Shown piece by piece: positions 26,882-35,416 of a stretch of 43,700 nucleotides of DNA. Below the pieces are notes generated by a model. It ran no database searches. It worked only from the letters and a program-made list of their open reading frames with translations, and had not been told where the DNA came from. Numbering within the stretch: position 1 is the stretch's first letter; each line of letters begins with the position of its first letter. The position numbers and the translations under genes were made by a program. Source of the stretch: an uncultured Maribacter sp. (GTDB lineage: Bacteria; Bacteroidota; Bacteroidia; Flavobacteriales; Flavobacteriaceae); assembly GCA_938038975.1 (NCBI GenBank), contig CALHVP010000063.1, positions 1 through 43,700 of the forward strand, given 5' to 3'.

Positions 26882-28567
26882 TTAAAACCCAGCTGCTGCA
26901 TCATCCCCGCGCTTATCAGCACCGCCTTCCAATTTACCATTAGCCAAAACCCTAATGGCATCAACCTTTCCAATTATAGGTGTCCGATCTTCATTAATGA
27001 TATAACCCTTGTCTTGCATTTGCGCTTTTAACACATCTGAAAAGCCTTCTGGCTCAAATATGACCATATCTGGTAACCATTGGTGATGAAAACGCGGCGC
27101 ATTTACAGCATCTTGCATACTCATATCAAATTCATAAGCATTTAGTATGGTTTGCGCTACAGCCGTAATAATGGTAGAACCTCCAGGCGTACCAACAACT
27201 AACCATAGTTCTCCGTTTCGCTCCACGATTGTCGGAGTCATACTACTCAACATTCTTTTTTCTGAAGCAATACTATTAGCCTCAGCTCCAATAAGCCCAA
27301 ACATGTTTGGAACACCAGCTTTAGCACTAAAATCGTCCATTTCATTATTTAAAAAGAACCCAAGTTCGTCACAATACAATTTAGAACCGTAGTTTCCATT
27401 TAAGGTAGTAGTAACTGAAACCGCATTACCCTCCTCGTCCACGATTGAATAGTGTGTGGTTTCCATACTTTCCAGAATTTCAACAGACCCGCGCTCTATT
27501 TCGGATGATTTGGTAGCTTTGTCAAAAGAGAAACTTGACATACGCTCTTTCAAATAGGTATCGCTCAAGAGCTCAGTCATAGGTATTTCTACAAAATCTG
27601 GGTCGCCTAAAAAGTAATTACGATCCGCATAGGCTCTTCTAGATGCCTCTGTAAATAGCTGCACTGTTTTAGCAGAATTGTGGCCATATTCCCTAAGGTT
27701 ATAAGGAGCTATCATTTTAAAAATCTGACCCATGGTAACACCACCACTGCTAGGAGGTCCCATAGAAATTATTTTAATGTCTTTATAATCAAAAAGTACT
27801 GGTTCTCTCCAAACCGCTTTGTAGTTTTCTAAATCCTCTACCGTAACATAACCACCATTTTCCTGAATGAAATTAGCTAGTTTTTTGGCTATTTCTCCCT
27901 TATGAAAACCATCCCTACCATGATCAGAAATACTACGTAAGGTTTTGGCCAAGGCTTCATATTTTATAGTATCTCCTGCTACGTATTCTTTTGAAAATTT
28001 ACCGTTTTCCCCATTAACTCGTTTAAAGATTTCTTTATAAGGAGCTAATTTTTCTTCTTGTTTTTTGGTCACTACAACTCCTCTTTCCGCTAGAGCGATC
28101 ACAGGTGCCAATATTTCTGAAAGTGGTAAGCTGCCAAATTTTTCATGAACTGCAAGAGCTCCGGCTACAGAACCAGGAACACCTACAGCAGTAGCGCCAA
28201 CAGTACTCATCTCTGGGATTACAGTACCCGTAGAATCTAAATACATGTCTTTATGGGCTGACAGTGGAGCTTTTTCTCTAAAATCTAAGGAGCCTATATC
28301 TCCATTATCTTTTCTATACACCATAAATCCGCCACCAGAGATATTCCCAGCGGACGGGTGGGCTACTGCCAATGCGAATTGGGTTGCCACCATTGCATCA
28401 AATGCATTACCTCCCTTTTTCATGATTTCTACTCCAATTTTAGAAGCTTCTTCTCTGGCAGATACTACCATAGCATTTTCCATTACTAAGCCTGTAGGCT
28501 CAATTATTGCCGTGGTACATTGTACAAAAAGCAAAATACTAAAAGTTGCAATTAGTATATTTTTCAT
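26882..28567 (-). CDS. ggt: Gamma-glutamyltransferase
   Basis: An exported N-terminal-nucleophile hydrolase of 561 residues that transfers or hydrolyses the gamma-glutamyl group of glutathione and similar peptides. The N-terminus has lipobox LLFVQC (Cys17). The large-subunit motif AVAHPSAGNISGGGFMVYR is present, and autoprocessing should occur before Thr370 in METTHYSIVDEEGNAVSVTTTLN, which becomes the small-subunit nucleophile. The GGSTI motif (VVGTPGGSTIITAV) and NAPRFHHQWLPD lie in the small subunit. The length is normal. It may release glutamate in the periplasm near the channel gene, but no operon links them. Confidence 0.96.
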   Translation of the reverse strand: MKNILIATFSILLFVQCTTAIIEPTGLVMENAMVVSAREEASKIGVEIMKKGGNAFDAMVATQFALAVAHPSAGNISGGGFMVYRKDNGDIGSLDFREKAPLSAHKDMYLDSTGTVIPEMSTVGATAVGVPGSVAGALAVHEKFGSLPLSEILAPVIALAERGVVVTKKQEEKLAPYKEIFKRVNGENGKFSKEYVAGDTIKYEALAKTLRSISDHGRDGFHKGEIAKKLANFIQENGGYVTVEDLENYKAVWREPVLFDYKDIKIISMGPPSSGGVTMGQIFKMIAPYNLREYGHNSAKTVQLFTEASRRAYADRNYFLGDPDFVEIPMTELLSDTYLKERMSSFSFDKATKSSEIERGSVEILESMETTHYSIVDEEGNAVSVTTTLNGNYGSKLYCDELGFFLNNEMDDFSAKAGVPNMFGLIGAEANSIASEKRMLSSMTPTIVERNGELWLVVGTPGGSTIITAVAQTILNAYEFDMSMQDAVNAPRFHHQWLPDMVIFEPEGFSDVLKAQMQDKGYIINEDRTPIIGKVDAIRVLANGKLEGGADKRGDDAAAGF

Positions 28568-28601
28568 AGTTAAATATAGGGTTGGTTAGTAATTTAATAA
28601 G

Positions 28602-29189
28602 CTATTCAATGGAGTTAAATTTCTGCTTTGAAAAGATAATCAATTCTTCGAAAAATAGGGTGAATTCCTTTTCAAAATCATTGTAATGCTCCTCAAGATC
28701 TAAAATCGCAAAATTCATTTTAGATTTATTTTTTGTCCTCCGGTTCATGCCATTAAGTACCTTGGCAATACCTTCCATTTTAGAATAATTAAAAATCCAG
28801 TTATCTGCAATCATATGAGGCATCATCCGTTTCACACCATCAGGCAAAATAGCATAATTTTCTTCCAATAAATCATAGAAGTCATCTACAAAGACATCTA
28901 ACGGAATATCTGAATAACGCTCCCAGTTCTTTGCTAGAAAGTGATCATAATAAATATCTACAATTACGCGACTGTAATGGCTGTAATTTTCATGCAAGCG
29001 TTTACTGCTTTGCTTTGGAATCTTATGGCTATCTGTATAGGTATCTATATGTCTATGTAGCTCTATACCTTTAATTACCCTAGGTGGTAAGTGTTTATAC
29101 TTATTACCTCGAATACTGTCTGCAATAAAGTTACCTAGGGTGATATCTTTATCTCCAAAAGAAAGATAAATATGGGCAAGAAAGTTCAT
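28602..29189 (-). CDS. Acyl carrier protein phosphodiesterase-like (AcpH/DUF479)
   Basis: A cytosolic metal-dependent hydrolase-type protein of 195 residues. The start MNFLAHIYLSFGDKDITLGNFIADSIRG and the following IELHRHIDTYTDSH are hallmarks of AcpH, which removes the phosphopantetheine arm from acyl carrier protein. VIVDIYYDHFLAKNW continues the HD-like metal-ligand pattern. Bacteroidota members are often annotated as DUF479, and the activity has been shown mainly for E. coli AcpH, so the exact substrate remains likely rather than certain. It is 34 bases upstream of ggt on the same strand and may be co-transcribed. Confidence 0.9.
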   Translation of the reverse strand: MNFLAHIYLSFGDKDITLGNFIADSIRGNKYKHLPPRVIKGIELHRHIDTYTDSHKIPKQSSKRLHENYSHYSRVIVDIYYDHFLAKNWERYSDIPLDVFVDDFYDLLEENYAILPDGVKRMMPHMIADNWIFNYSKMEGIAKVLNGMNRRTKNKSKMNFAILDLEEHYNDFEKEFTLFFEELIIFSKQKFNSIE

Positions 29190-29256
29190 TGAACGATACT
29201 ATTTTATTATCATCGAATTTACGAATTGCAAAACTTCCAATTGACAGTATACCTTG

Positions 29257-29264
29257 TATATTTG
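29257..29264 (+). promoter_or_regulatory. Promoter -7 box of the phosphoglucosamine mutase gene
   Basis: TATATTTG, a full match to TAnnTTTG, 21 bases before the ATG at 29286. A TTGAC at 29241 is closer than the usual -33 distance, so the upstream element is unclear. Confidence 0.5.
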
Positions 29265-29285
29265 TAAAAACTTATTATTCAATTT

Positions 29286-30674
29286 ATGACACTAATAAAA
29301 TCTATTTCTGGAATACGAGGAACTATTGGAGGTAAACCAGGCGATAATTTAACACCCATTGATGCGGTTAAATTTGCTGCGGCTTATGGCATATGGCTAA
29401 AAGAATATGCTAAAAAAGATAAATTAAAGGTAGTAATTGGTCGTGATGCTCGTATTTCTGGAGAAATGATACAGAATTTAGTAGTATCTACTTTAATAGG
29501 TTTAGGAATAGATGTTGTTGATTTAGACTTATCTACTACACCCACTGTGGAAATAGCTGTTCCTTTAGAAAAAGCAGATGGTGGTATAATTTTAACAGCT
29601 AGTCATAATCCAAAACAATGGAATGCACTTAAACTTCTAAATGAAAAAGGAGAGTTTTTAGATGCAGCACAAGGTGCTAAGATTTTAGACATTGCAGAAA
29701 AGGAAGATTTTGATTTTTCTGAAGTAGATGATTTAGGGGAAATTGTGAAGAATGATAGCTATATTGATATTCATATTGATGAAGTTTTAGACCTACCCTT
29801 AGTTGATGCGGACGTTATTCGTAAAGCTAAATTTAAAGTGGTAGTAGACGGCGTTAACTCAACCGGTGGTATAGCCATTCCAAAATTATTAAGAGAGTTA
29901 GGGGTAGAGGTAGTGGAGTTGTATTGTGATCCAACAGGACACTTTCCACATAATCCAGAACCTTTAAAGGAGCATTTAAAAGATATTTGTGACTTAGTAC
30001 TAAAGGAAAAGGCAGATTTTGGTATCGTTGTAGATCCAGATGTAGATCGTTTGGCTTTTATAAGCGATGATGGGGAAATGTTTGGTGAGGAATATACTTT
30101 AGTTGCTTGCGCGGATTATGTTTTAGGTAAAACCAAGGGGAATACCGTATCTAACTTATCATCTTCTAGAGCATTAAGAGACATTACCGAAAAACATGGA
30201 GGCACATACGAGGCTGCAGCCGTTGGTGAAGTGAATGTAGTAACCAAAATGAAGGCTAATAATGCAATTATTGGTGGTGAAGGTAATGGAGGTATCATTT
30301 ACCCAGAAAGCCATTACGGTAGGGATTCTTTAGTAGGTTCCGCATTATTCTTAATGTTGATGGCAGAAAAAGGAGGCACAGTTGCTGAGTTAAGAGCAAG
30401 CTATCCAAGTTATTTTATGAGTAAGAAGAAAATTCAATTAACTCCAGGATTAGATGTTGATGGAATTTTAAAATCGATGGCAGAAAAGTATAAGAACGAG
30501 GAATTGTCGACTATTGACGGAGTTAAGATTGATTTTCCAGAGAACTGGGTTCATTTAAGAAAATCCAATACAGAGCCTATAATTCGTATTTATACTGAAG
30601 CTAAAACTCAATCTGAAGCAGATGGCTTAGCTGATCGTATCATTGGTGAAATCAAAGAAATAGCTGGAATCTAA
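29286..30674 (+). CDS. glmM: Phosphoglucosamine mutase
   Basis: A phosphohexomutase of 462 residues that interconverts glucosamine 6-phosphate and glucosamine 1-phosphate for UDP-GlcNAc, hence peptidoglycan and lipid A. The start is KSISGIRGTIGG; the catalytic phosphoserine is Ser106 in LTASHNPKQWNALK; the metal loop is DPDVDRLAFI; the sugar-recognition loop is GEGNGGIIYPE; and the phosphate-binding C-terminal motif is RKSNTEPIIRIYTEA. Phosphomannomutase is the alternative within the superfamily; GEGNGG and overall resemblance to Bacteroidota GlmM favour the glucosamine enzyme. Confidence 0.92.
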   Translation: MTLIKSISGIRGTIGGKPGDNLTPIDAVKFAAAYGIWLKEYAKKDKLKVVIGRDARISGEMIQNLVVSTLIGLGIDVVDLDLSTTPTVEIAVPLEKADGGIILTASHNPKQWNALKLLNEKGEFLDAAQGAKILDIAEKEDFDFSEVDDLGEIVKNDSYIDIHIDEVLDLPLVDADVIRKAKFKVVVDGVNSTGGIAIPKLLRELGVEVVELYCDPTGHFPHNPEPLKEHLKDICDLVLKEKADFGIVVDPDVDRLAFISDDGEMFGEEYTLVACADYVLGKTKGNTVSNLSSSRALRDITEKHGGTYEAAAVGEVNVVTKMKANNAIIGGEGNGGIIYPESHYGRDSLVGSALFLMLMAEKGGTVAELRASYPSYFMSKKKIQLTPGLDVDGILKSMAEKYKNEELSTIDGVKIDFPENWVHLRKSNTEPIIRIYTEAKTQSEADGLADRIIGEIKEIAGI

Positions 30675-30695
30675 TAATAAACAGAACTTAAGCAG

Positions 30696-30731
30696 CGTCC
30701 TAAACAAATATATCTAGTTTTGTTTAGGACG
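30696..30731. terminator. Intrinsic terminator between convergent genes
   Basis: CGTCCTAAACAAA (30696-30708) pairs perfectly with TTTGTTTAGGACG (30719-30731), a 13-bp stem with a 10-base loop followed by TTTTT on the plus strand. The right arm contains the last codons and stop of the minus-strand acyltransferase, so gene end and terminator are shared. Confidence 0.85.
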
Positions 30732-31620
30732 TTTTTGCGAAATGAGCTGGTTGCTTACCCCTATGTTTCCAACGTTTATGAGTCCAAAAATAATGTTCTG
30801 GCTTTTCGTTTATTTGGTTTTCTGTAAGTCTTAGGAAAGCTTCAGTAATCTCATTCTCTTCTGTCTGTTTTCCCTGTTCCGCAATAGGAATAAACTCTGC
30901 CTGATAATAGCCTCTCTTAACTTTACTAACTTTAAGAAAAACAACTGCTAAATCTAACTTCCTAGCCATTGTTTCAGCACCATTAAAAACAGGAACTCTA
31001 ATTCCCATAAAATCTGACCAATATTGCGCTCGGTGTCTTTGTGGTGATTGATCACTTACCAAGCCAAAAATTCCAGTTATTCCATCTCGCTTATCACGAA
31101 CAACAGTTTTTACAGTCTCTCGTTGATTAATCAATGTTGTATTCCATCTGGCACGCACTTTACGTATAAAAGCGTCAAAATATTTATTCGCAATTTTCTG
31201 ATAGACCGCATAACCCTTAGAATCTACATAATTATTAATGCTAACATTCCATTCCCAATTAGCATAGTGTGAACAAACGATTAAAATACTTCGCTCTTTT
31301 TCCAACTTTTTAAGGACATCTATATTAAGCACCTTATATTTCTTTTTAACCTGTTCCTTGCTCAAGTTCATGGTCTTTACCGTTTCAAGAAACATATCGC
31401 ACATGTGCTTAAAAAAATCTTTTTCGATACGATTTATTTCTGCTCCAGTTTTATTTGGAAAGACTAGGGTTAAATTTTCTCTTACAACCTTTCTTCTGTA
31501 TCCAAAAACGCTATAAACAAAGAAAAAAACAACATCTGAAAACCCATAGAACAAACGATGTGGAAGTATAGAAATACACCATAATATGGGATACAATAAG
31601 ATAAAAGCCAACAACTGCAT
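30724..31620 (-). CDS. Lipid A biosynthesis acyltransferase family (LpxL-like)
   Basis: A membrane-anchored lysophospholipid/lipid A acyltransferase of about 298 residues that should add a secondary acyl chain to lipid A or a related lipid from acyl-ACP. The N-terminus has a membrane anchor (LLAFILLYPILWCISILP), then the family text FGYRRKVVRENLTLVFP, and the catalytic HX4E motif in CSHYANWEWN; GLVSDQSPQR and ENEITEAFLRLTENQINEKPEHYFWTHKRWK close the domain. The frame is open to 31641, but the promoter box at 31639-31646 makes the ATG at 31620 the better start. It diverges from the rhomboid gene. Confidence 0.93.
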   Translation of the reverse strand: MQLLAFILLYPILWCISILPHRLFYGFSDVVFFFVYSVFGYRRKVVRENLTLVFPNKTGAEINRIEKDFFKHMCDMFLETVKTMNLSKEQVKKKYKVLNIDVLKKLEKERSILIVCSHYANWEWNVSINNYVDSKGYAVYQKIANKYFDAFIRKVRARWNTTLINQRETVKTVVRDKRDGITGIFGLVSDQSPQRHRAQYWSDFMGIRVPVFNGAETMARKLDLAVVFLKVSKVKRGYYQAEFIPIAEQGKQTEENEITEAFLRLTENQINEKPEHYFWTHKRWKHRGKQPAHFAKTS

Positions 31621-31638
31621 ATACAATAATATAATGCA

Positions 31639-31656
31639 CAAATATAGCTATATTTG
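31639..31656. promoter_or_regulatory. Palindromic divergent promoter core
   Basis: CAAATATAGCTATATTTG is a perfect 18-bp palindrome. Its right half is TATATTTG (31649-31656), a -7 box for the rhomboid gene at 31678; its left half on the other strand is the same box for the acyltransferase gene at 31620. The two boxes are two bases apart, so two polymerases could not bind at once. It might also be a dimeric regulator site. Confidence 0.7.
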
Positions 31657-31677
31657 ACACCAAATATTTTACTATCA

Positions 31678-32328
31678 ATGAACAACTTAAGTATAGCCAC
31701 CATTGTAATAATTGTTGCCAACGTGCTTGTTTCGCTAAAAGGATTCAATGACAACTATTTTTTTGATAGGTATAAATTTGCTATTGGTGCTATAAAAGCT
31801 GGGCAAAAGGAGCGCATGTTAACCTCAGGGTTTTTACATGTAGACATCTCGCATTTGTTCTTTAACATGTTTACCTTATACTTTTTTGCTGAAGTAGTTA
31901 TTGATGGCTTTGGTTCTGGACAATTCCTTATTATTTACTTTATCAGTTTACTAGCAGGAAGTCTGTTGGCATTAGTTTTTCATAAAAATGAGCCTTACTA
32001 TAGTGCGGTAGGAGCTAGTGGAGCGGTTACTGGTATTCTCTATGCCGCAATTCTACTCCAACCAGATATGAGATTAGGGATTATGTTTATACCAATTCCA
32101 CTACCAGCATATGTTCTGGGGATTGGATATCTGTTATATTCTATATATGGTATGAAAAGTAGACTTGGCAATATTGGTCATACAGCACATTTTGGAGGAG
32201 CCATAGGAGGATATGTTAGTACTTTAATTTTAATGCCTTCTTTATTGTTCAATGACACCTTTATTGTCCTGATTTTAGCTGTACCTATTATTTTACTTTT
32301 TGTACTAACCAAACTAGGTAAAATATAA
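31678..32328 (+). CDS. Rhomboid family intramembrane serine protease
   Basis: An inner-membrane protease of 216 residues with about six hydrophobic helices. The active-site parts are present: HLFFNMF with the oxyanion Asn63, the nucleophile Ser114 in VGASGAVTG (GxSG), and the general base His171 in GHTAHFGGAIGGY. It cleaves transmembrane segments of unknown clients. The frame extends back to a TTG at 31654, but that codon overlaps the -7 box, so the ATG at 31678 is chosen. The 32329-32464 gap to the next gene holds two hairpins. Confidence 0.95.
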   Translation: MNNLSIATIVIIVANVLVSLKGFNDNYFFDRYKFAIGAIKAGQKERMLTSGFLHVDISHLFFNMFTLYFFAEVVIDGFGSGQFLIIYFISLLAGSLLALVFHKNEPYYSAVGASGAVTGILYAAILLQPDMRLGIMFIPIPLPAYVLGIGYLLYSIYGMKSRLGNIGHTAHFGGAIGGYVSTLILMPSLLFNDTFIVLILAVPIILLFVLTKLGKI

Positions 32329-32352
32329 AATATAGGATTATTCTTACATAAA

Positions 32353-32459
32353 TTTTCGATTTTAGCGTAATTATTTGTATTTCATCGAAAACAAATACGC
32401 TATTATACGTAGGAAAAGATTGAATCGTTCTTAATGAACTTATAAATCCAATCTTTTCC
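32353..32459 (+). promoter_or_regulatory. Structured leader with hairpins before a lipoprotein gene
   Basis: Two structures are visible. AGCGTA...TTTGT (32364-32378) can pair with ACAAATACGCT (32391-32401), with a four-base bulge; TTTTCGAT (32353-32360) pairs with ATCGAAAA (32384-32391) as a competing form. Further on GGAAAAGATTG (32412-32422) pairs perfectly with CAATCTTTTCC (32449-32459), ending five bases before the ATG at 32465. No known riboswitch is recognised. Confidence 0.4.
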
Positions 32460-32464
32460 CAACC

Positions 32465-34105
32465 ATGAGAAAAATTATTTTCCCCCTAGTGTTTTTGTTT
32501 TTAGTTGCGGTATCATGTTCAGATGAAACAACTGTTTTTGAACAAGAAACGCAAGATTTAAGATTAGAAACCAATGAAACGCTTTTAACAAGTAGTGTAA
32601 CTTACGATAATGCAGGTGTTTTAGATATTTTCGATGACGAGAACCTTTCTGGTAAAGGATACTTTTCTTCTAAAAATGATATAGCTGGAGATTACCCCTT
32701 AACCCTCGTAGCACAGGTAGATGTACCCTCTTACAGCGGTGGCGCCAATTTAACAGCATCACACGTAGACGTCTCTGGAGATTATGCTTATGTTTCCTAT
32801 AATACGGTTGAAGCTGGTTATGCTGGTGGCGTAGATATTATAAACGTTAGCGATCCTAACAATCCAAGAGTTACTTCGAGACTGTATTACGTAAATGCAG
32901 ATATTAACGCTATTAAATATGACAATGGATATATTTATTTAGCTGGTGGTGTAGATTCTGAAAAGTCAGTAAATGCTACATCTAACTCTTTTGTAGCTAA
33001 AATGCAGGCAGTTAATGGCAGAATTAATTTAGACGCAGGTATACTTTACGGTTTTCAAGAAGGGTTTAATGCTACTGATGTTGAAGTAACTTCTAACGAA
33101 GTATTATTAACAAGTGGTCGTAACGGTTTTGTTTCTGTTTATAATAAATCTGACCTGGCACCAACAAAACAAGCTCCTTTTATGGATTTAAGATCTGTAG
33201 CAGTAAAGGACAATAGAATTGCTGTTCTTGATGCTAGCCAAGGTATTAGTGTATTAGACGCAAATTTAAACACAATAAGAGATATTCCAATTGATTCAGA
33301 TTTTGGTACGAATACGAAAAGAACTTTAGATTTCTCTGGTAATAATATAATCGTAGCAGAAGGTTCTAAAGGTGCAGGAATCTACAATGCAGATTCTGGT
33401 TCTTTCATAGAATACATACCTATTACACTAAATCCAGATAATGTTTCTGGTGCAGATGTTGTTACCAATGCGGTAGCAACTAACGAAAATGTACTATTAA
33501 TGGCAAATGGTGGTGCAGGCTTATGCTTATCTGAAGAACAGGATAACAATACAAATCTTGTAGGTATCATACAATTAGAAGGGTCTATAAACTACGTAGC
33601 CTCTAAAGGTGATTATATTTTTGCTGCTTCTGGAAAAGAAGGGTTGCAAATTATAAAACTGAATAGACCAGACGAAAGCTTAGTAACTCGCTGTGCAGAT
33701 TTAAGTACATATGAAGGAAGTTCAAATTTAAATGTGAATATTGGAGAGAGTTTAGCCTACAGAGGAGCTAAGCGATTTAGTGATTTTAATATTTCTGGTT
33801 CGCTACTATTATGTGGTTCTTGGACAGTAAAAAATGAAATTAACCTAAATGAGGATGCGCTGTTCGAAATGAATGGAACTCTTGTTATTGGTAAAAATAA
33901 AAGCCGAAAGAGTGTAAATGTAAATTCTGGAGCAACGCTAAGGATTGAGGGTAACCTAACCATCTATGGTGATTTAAACCTTAATGATGGCGCAACAATA
34001 GAATTCATTGGAGATAATTCTGTTGTAAATATTTTTGGTACGGTAAATAGGAATGGAGATACTACTGTAGAAGGAACCTATAGCGATATCAAGAATAAAT
34101 TCTAA
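32465..34105 (+). CDS. Lipoprotein with LVIVD-type propeller and beta-helix-like tail
   Basis: A surface or periplasmic lipoprotein of 546 residues with lipobox LVAVSCSDE (Cys18). Residues about 75-410 contain repeated blades with text such as GDYAYVSYNTVEAGYAGGVDIINVSDPNNPRV, in pieces, and GDYIFAASGKEGLQIIKLNRP, typical of LVIVD-repeat beta-propellers. The last 130 residues are short repeats of the kind NINLNEDALFEMNGTLVIG and LNLNDGATIEFIGD, each with an Asn/Gly turn, which suggests a right-handed parallel beta-helix. The function is unknown; carbohydrate or matrix binding is one possibility. No C-terminal type IX sorting signal is evident. Confidence 0.85.
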   Translation: MRKIIFPLVFLFLVAVSCSDETTVFEQETQDLRLETNETLLTSSVTYDNAGVLDIFDDENLSGKGYFSSKNDIAGDYPLTLVAQVDVPSYSGGANLTASHVDVSGDYAYVSYNTVEAGYAGGVDIINVSDPNNPRVTSRLYYVNADINAIKYDNGYIYLAGGVDSEKSVNATSNSFVAKMQAVNGRINLDAGILYGFQEGFNATDVEVTSNEVLLTSGRNGFVSVYNKSDLAPTKQAPFMDLRSVAVKDNRIAVLDASQGISVLDANLNTIRDIPIDSDFGTNTKRTLDFSGNNIIVAEGSKGAGIYNADSGSFIEYIPITLNPDNVSGADVVTNAVATNENVLLMANGGAGLCLSEEQDNNTNLVGIIQLEGSINYVASKGDYIFAASGKEGLQIIKLNRPDESLVTRCADLSTYEGSSNLNVNIGESLAYRGAKRFSDFNISGSLLLCGSWTVKNEINLNEDALFEMNGTLVIGKNKSRKSVNVNSGATLRIEGNLTIYGDLNLNDGATIEFIGDNSVVNIFGTVNRNGDTTVEGTYSDIKNKF

Positions 34106-34133
34106 TAAAAAAACGAACGTAACTTATAGAAAT

Positions 34134-34165
34134 AAAAAAACTAGCAATCACTTGCTAGTTTTTTT
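34134..34165. terminator. Bidirectional intrinsic terminator
   Basis: AAAAAAACTAGCAA (34134-34147), loop TCAC, TTGCTAGTTTTTTT (34152-34165): a perfect 14-bp stem whose outer A/T runs provide U tracts in both directions. It lies between the convergent genes ending at 34105 and 34184. Confidence 0.9.
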
Positions 34166-34183
34166 ATACTCAAACCTTTCCTA

Positions 34184-35317
34184 TTAGTTTAATAACTCAG
34201 CCACCTTAGCTTCTAATGCTGGACCTCTTAAATTCTTTGCTACTATAACTCCGTTTTCATCTAATAAAAATGCAGCGGGTATAGCGGTAACATTATACAT
34301 CTTAGCAATTTTATCATCAAAGTAAGCGATATTAGAAATATGATTCCATTCTAAACCATCGTCAACAATTGCTTTTTTCCATGCGTCTGCTGTTCTATCT
34401 AAAGAAACCCCAACAATATTTAAGCCCTTATCATGGTATTTATTATAAACAGCAACTACATTTGGATTCTCTGCTCTACAAGGCTTACACCAAGCCGCCC
34501 AGAAATCTACCAAAGTTACTTTACCTTTAATATCATTTAATGATATGACTTTGCCGTCTGGATTTGGACCTGAAAATTCAGGGGCTTTTGCTCCAATGGC
34601 TGTACTTTCTGCTGCTTTTTCGGCAGTTTTAACTCTTTCTATTGCTTCAAGAACTTTTTTTCCTGGTTTAGAATCTTTTATTTCTTGAGAAAGATTATTG
34701 TACATTGTTTGTACAGAATCTAGTTCTATCGCGTTAGCAGATATAGCCCTATCTAAAAGTAAAGCAGCTATTAAAGCTTTTGGATTTTCCTTAATAAAAT
34801 TGACTTCAAAGCCTTTGTATTCTTCTTGAAGTTCTTTCATCTCGTCGGCAAGTGCCATCGCTGTTGATTCACCTCCATTGGCTCCATTCACACCATTCAT
34901 GTCTTGTTGAATTGCTCTAGCACGTTCAGATAACTCTCTAGACTTTTCTAGATATCCAAAAAACACTTCGTTTTGCATAGTTCCTTCAACCTTAGCAAAA
35001 CCAAGACTATCCTTTTGAGCACTAAAGTCTATGGTACCGTTTTCTAAAATTAATGCTGTGTACCCTGGGAGTTTATCTATGAAAATATAATGTAGTTCTG
35101 GCGCATTGCTAGCACCAATAAACTCAAATTTCCCTTCAACAATTAAAGTAGTATCCAATTCAATTGGTTGCCCATTATCTCCTAACTTCTTTAAGAAAAC
35201 TTTGGTTCCTTCTTCAAACTCACCTCTCATCTCTCCTTTAATAGTATAGCCCTCTGGATTTTGGGTACAGCTAAAAGCAAAAATAAGAACCATTAAAAGT
35301 AATAAACTATGTCTCAT
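34184..35317 (-). CDS. TlpA family thiol-disulfide lipoprotein with DUF4369
   Basis: An exported lipoprotein of 377 residues; lipobox IFAFSCTQ (Cys17). An N-terminal DUF4369 domain (about 25-130: YTIKGEMRGEFEEGTKVFLKK, then LDTTLIVEGKFEFIG) is followed by a helical linker and a C-terminal TlpA/ResA-like thioredoxin domain with active site FWAAWCKPCRAENP, then GVSLDRTADAWKKAI and the cis-Pro loop NVTAIPAAFLLDENGVIVAKNLRG. It should reduce or exchange periplasmic disulfides. This is the standard Bacteroidota build, in contrast to the cysteine-free relative at 2981-4363. Its promoter box is at 35338-35345. Confidence 0.95.
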   Translation of the reverse strand: MRHSLLLLMVLIFAFSCTQNPEGYTIKGEMRGEFEEGTKVFLKKLGDNGQPIELDTTLIVEGKFEFIGASNAPELHYIFIDKLPGYTALILENGTIDFSAQKDSLGFAKVEGTMQNEVFFGYLEKSRELSERARAIQQDMNGVNGANGGESTAMALADEMKELQEEYKGFEVNFIKENPKALIAALLLDRAISANAIELDSVQTMYNNLSQEIKDSKPGKKVLEAIERVKTAEKAAESTAIGAKAPEFSGPNPDGKVISLNDIKGKVTLVDFWAAWCKPCRAENPNVVAVYNKYHDKGLNIVGVSLDRTADAWKKAIVDDGLEWNHISNIAYFDDKIAKMYNVTAIPAAFLLDENGVIVAKNLRGPALEAKVAELLN

Positions 35318-35337
35318 AAAATTATTAATTTAAGGGC

Positions 35338-35345
35338 CAAATGTA
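35338..35345 (-). promoter_or_regulatory. Promoter -7 box for the DUF4369/TlpA gene
   Basis: TACATTTG on the minus strand matches TAnnTTTG, 20 bases before the ATG at 35317. Confidence 0.5.
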
Positions 35346-35364
35346 CTTATATAAAAGCATAAAA

Positions 35365-35396
35365 AAAAGCTATCCACGTTTAGCGAGATAGCTTTT
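35365..35396 (-). terminator. Intrinsic terminator of the 35911 gene
   Basis: AAAAGCTATC (35365-35374) pairs with GATAGCTTTT (35387-35396), a 10-bp stem with a 12-base loop. On the minus strand the stem is followed by a run of eight T (35368-35361), fitting termination of the beta-barrel gene before the next promoter. Confidence 0.75.
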
Positions 35397-35416
35397 AACT
35401 CATATGTATTGTTGTC

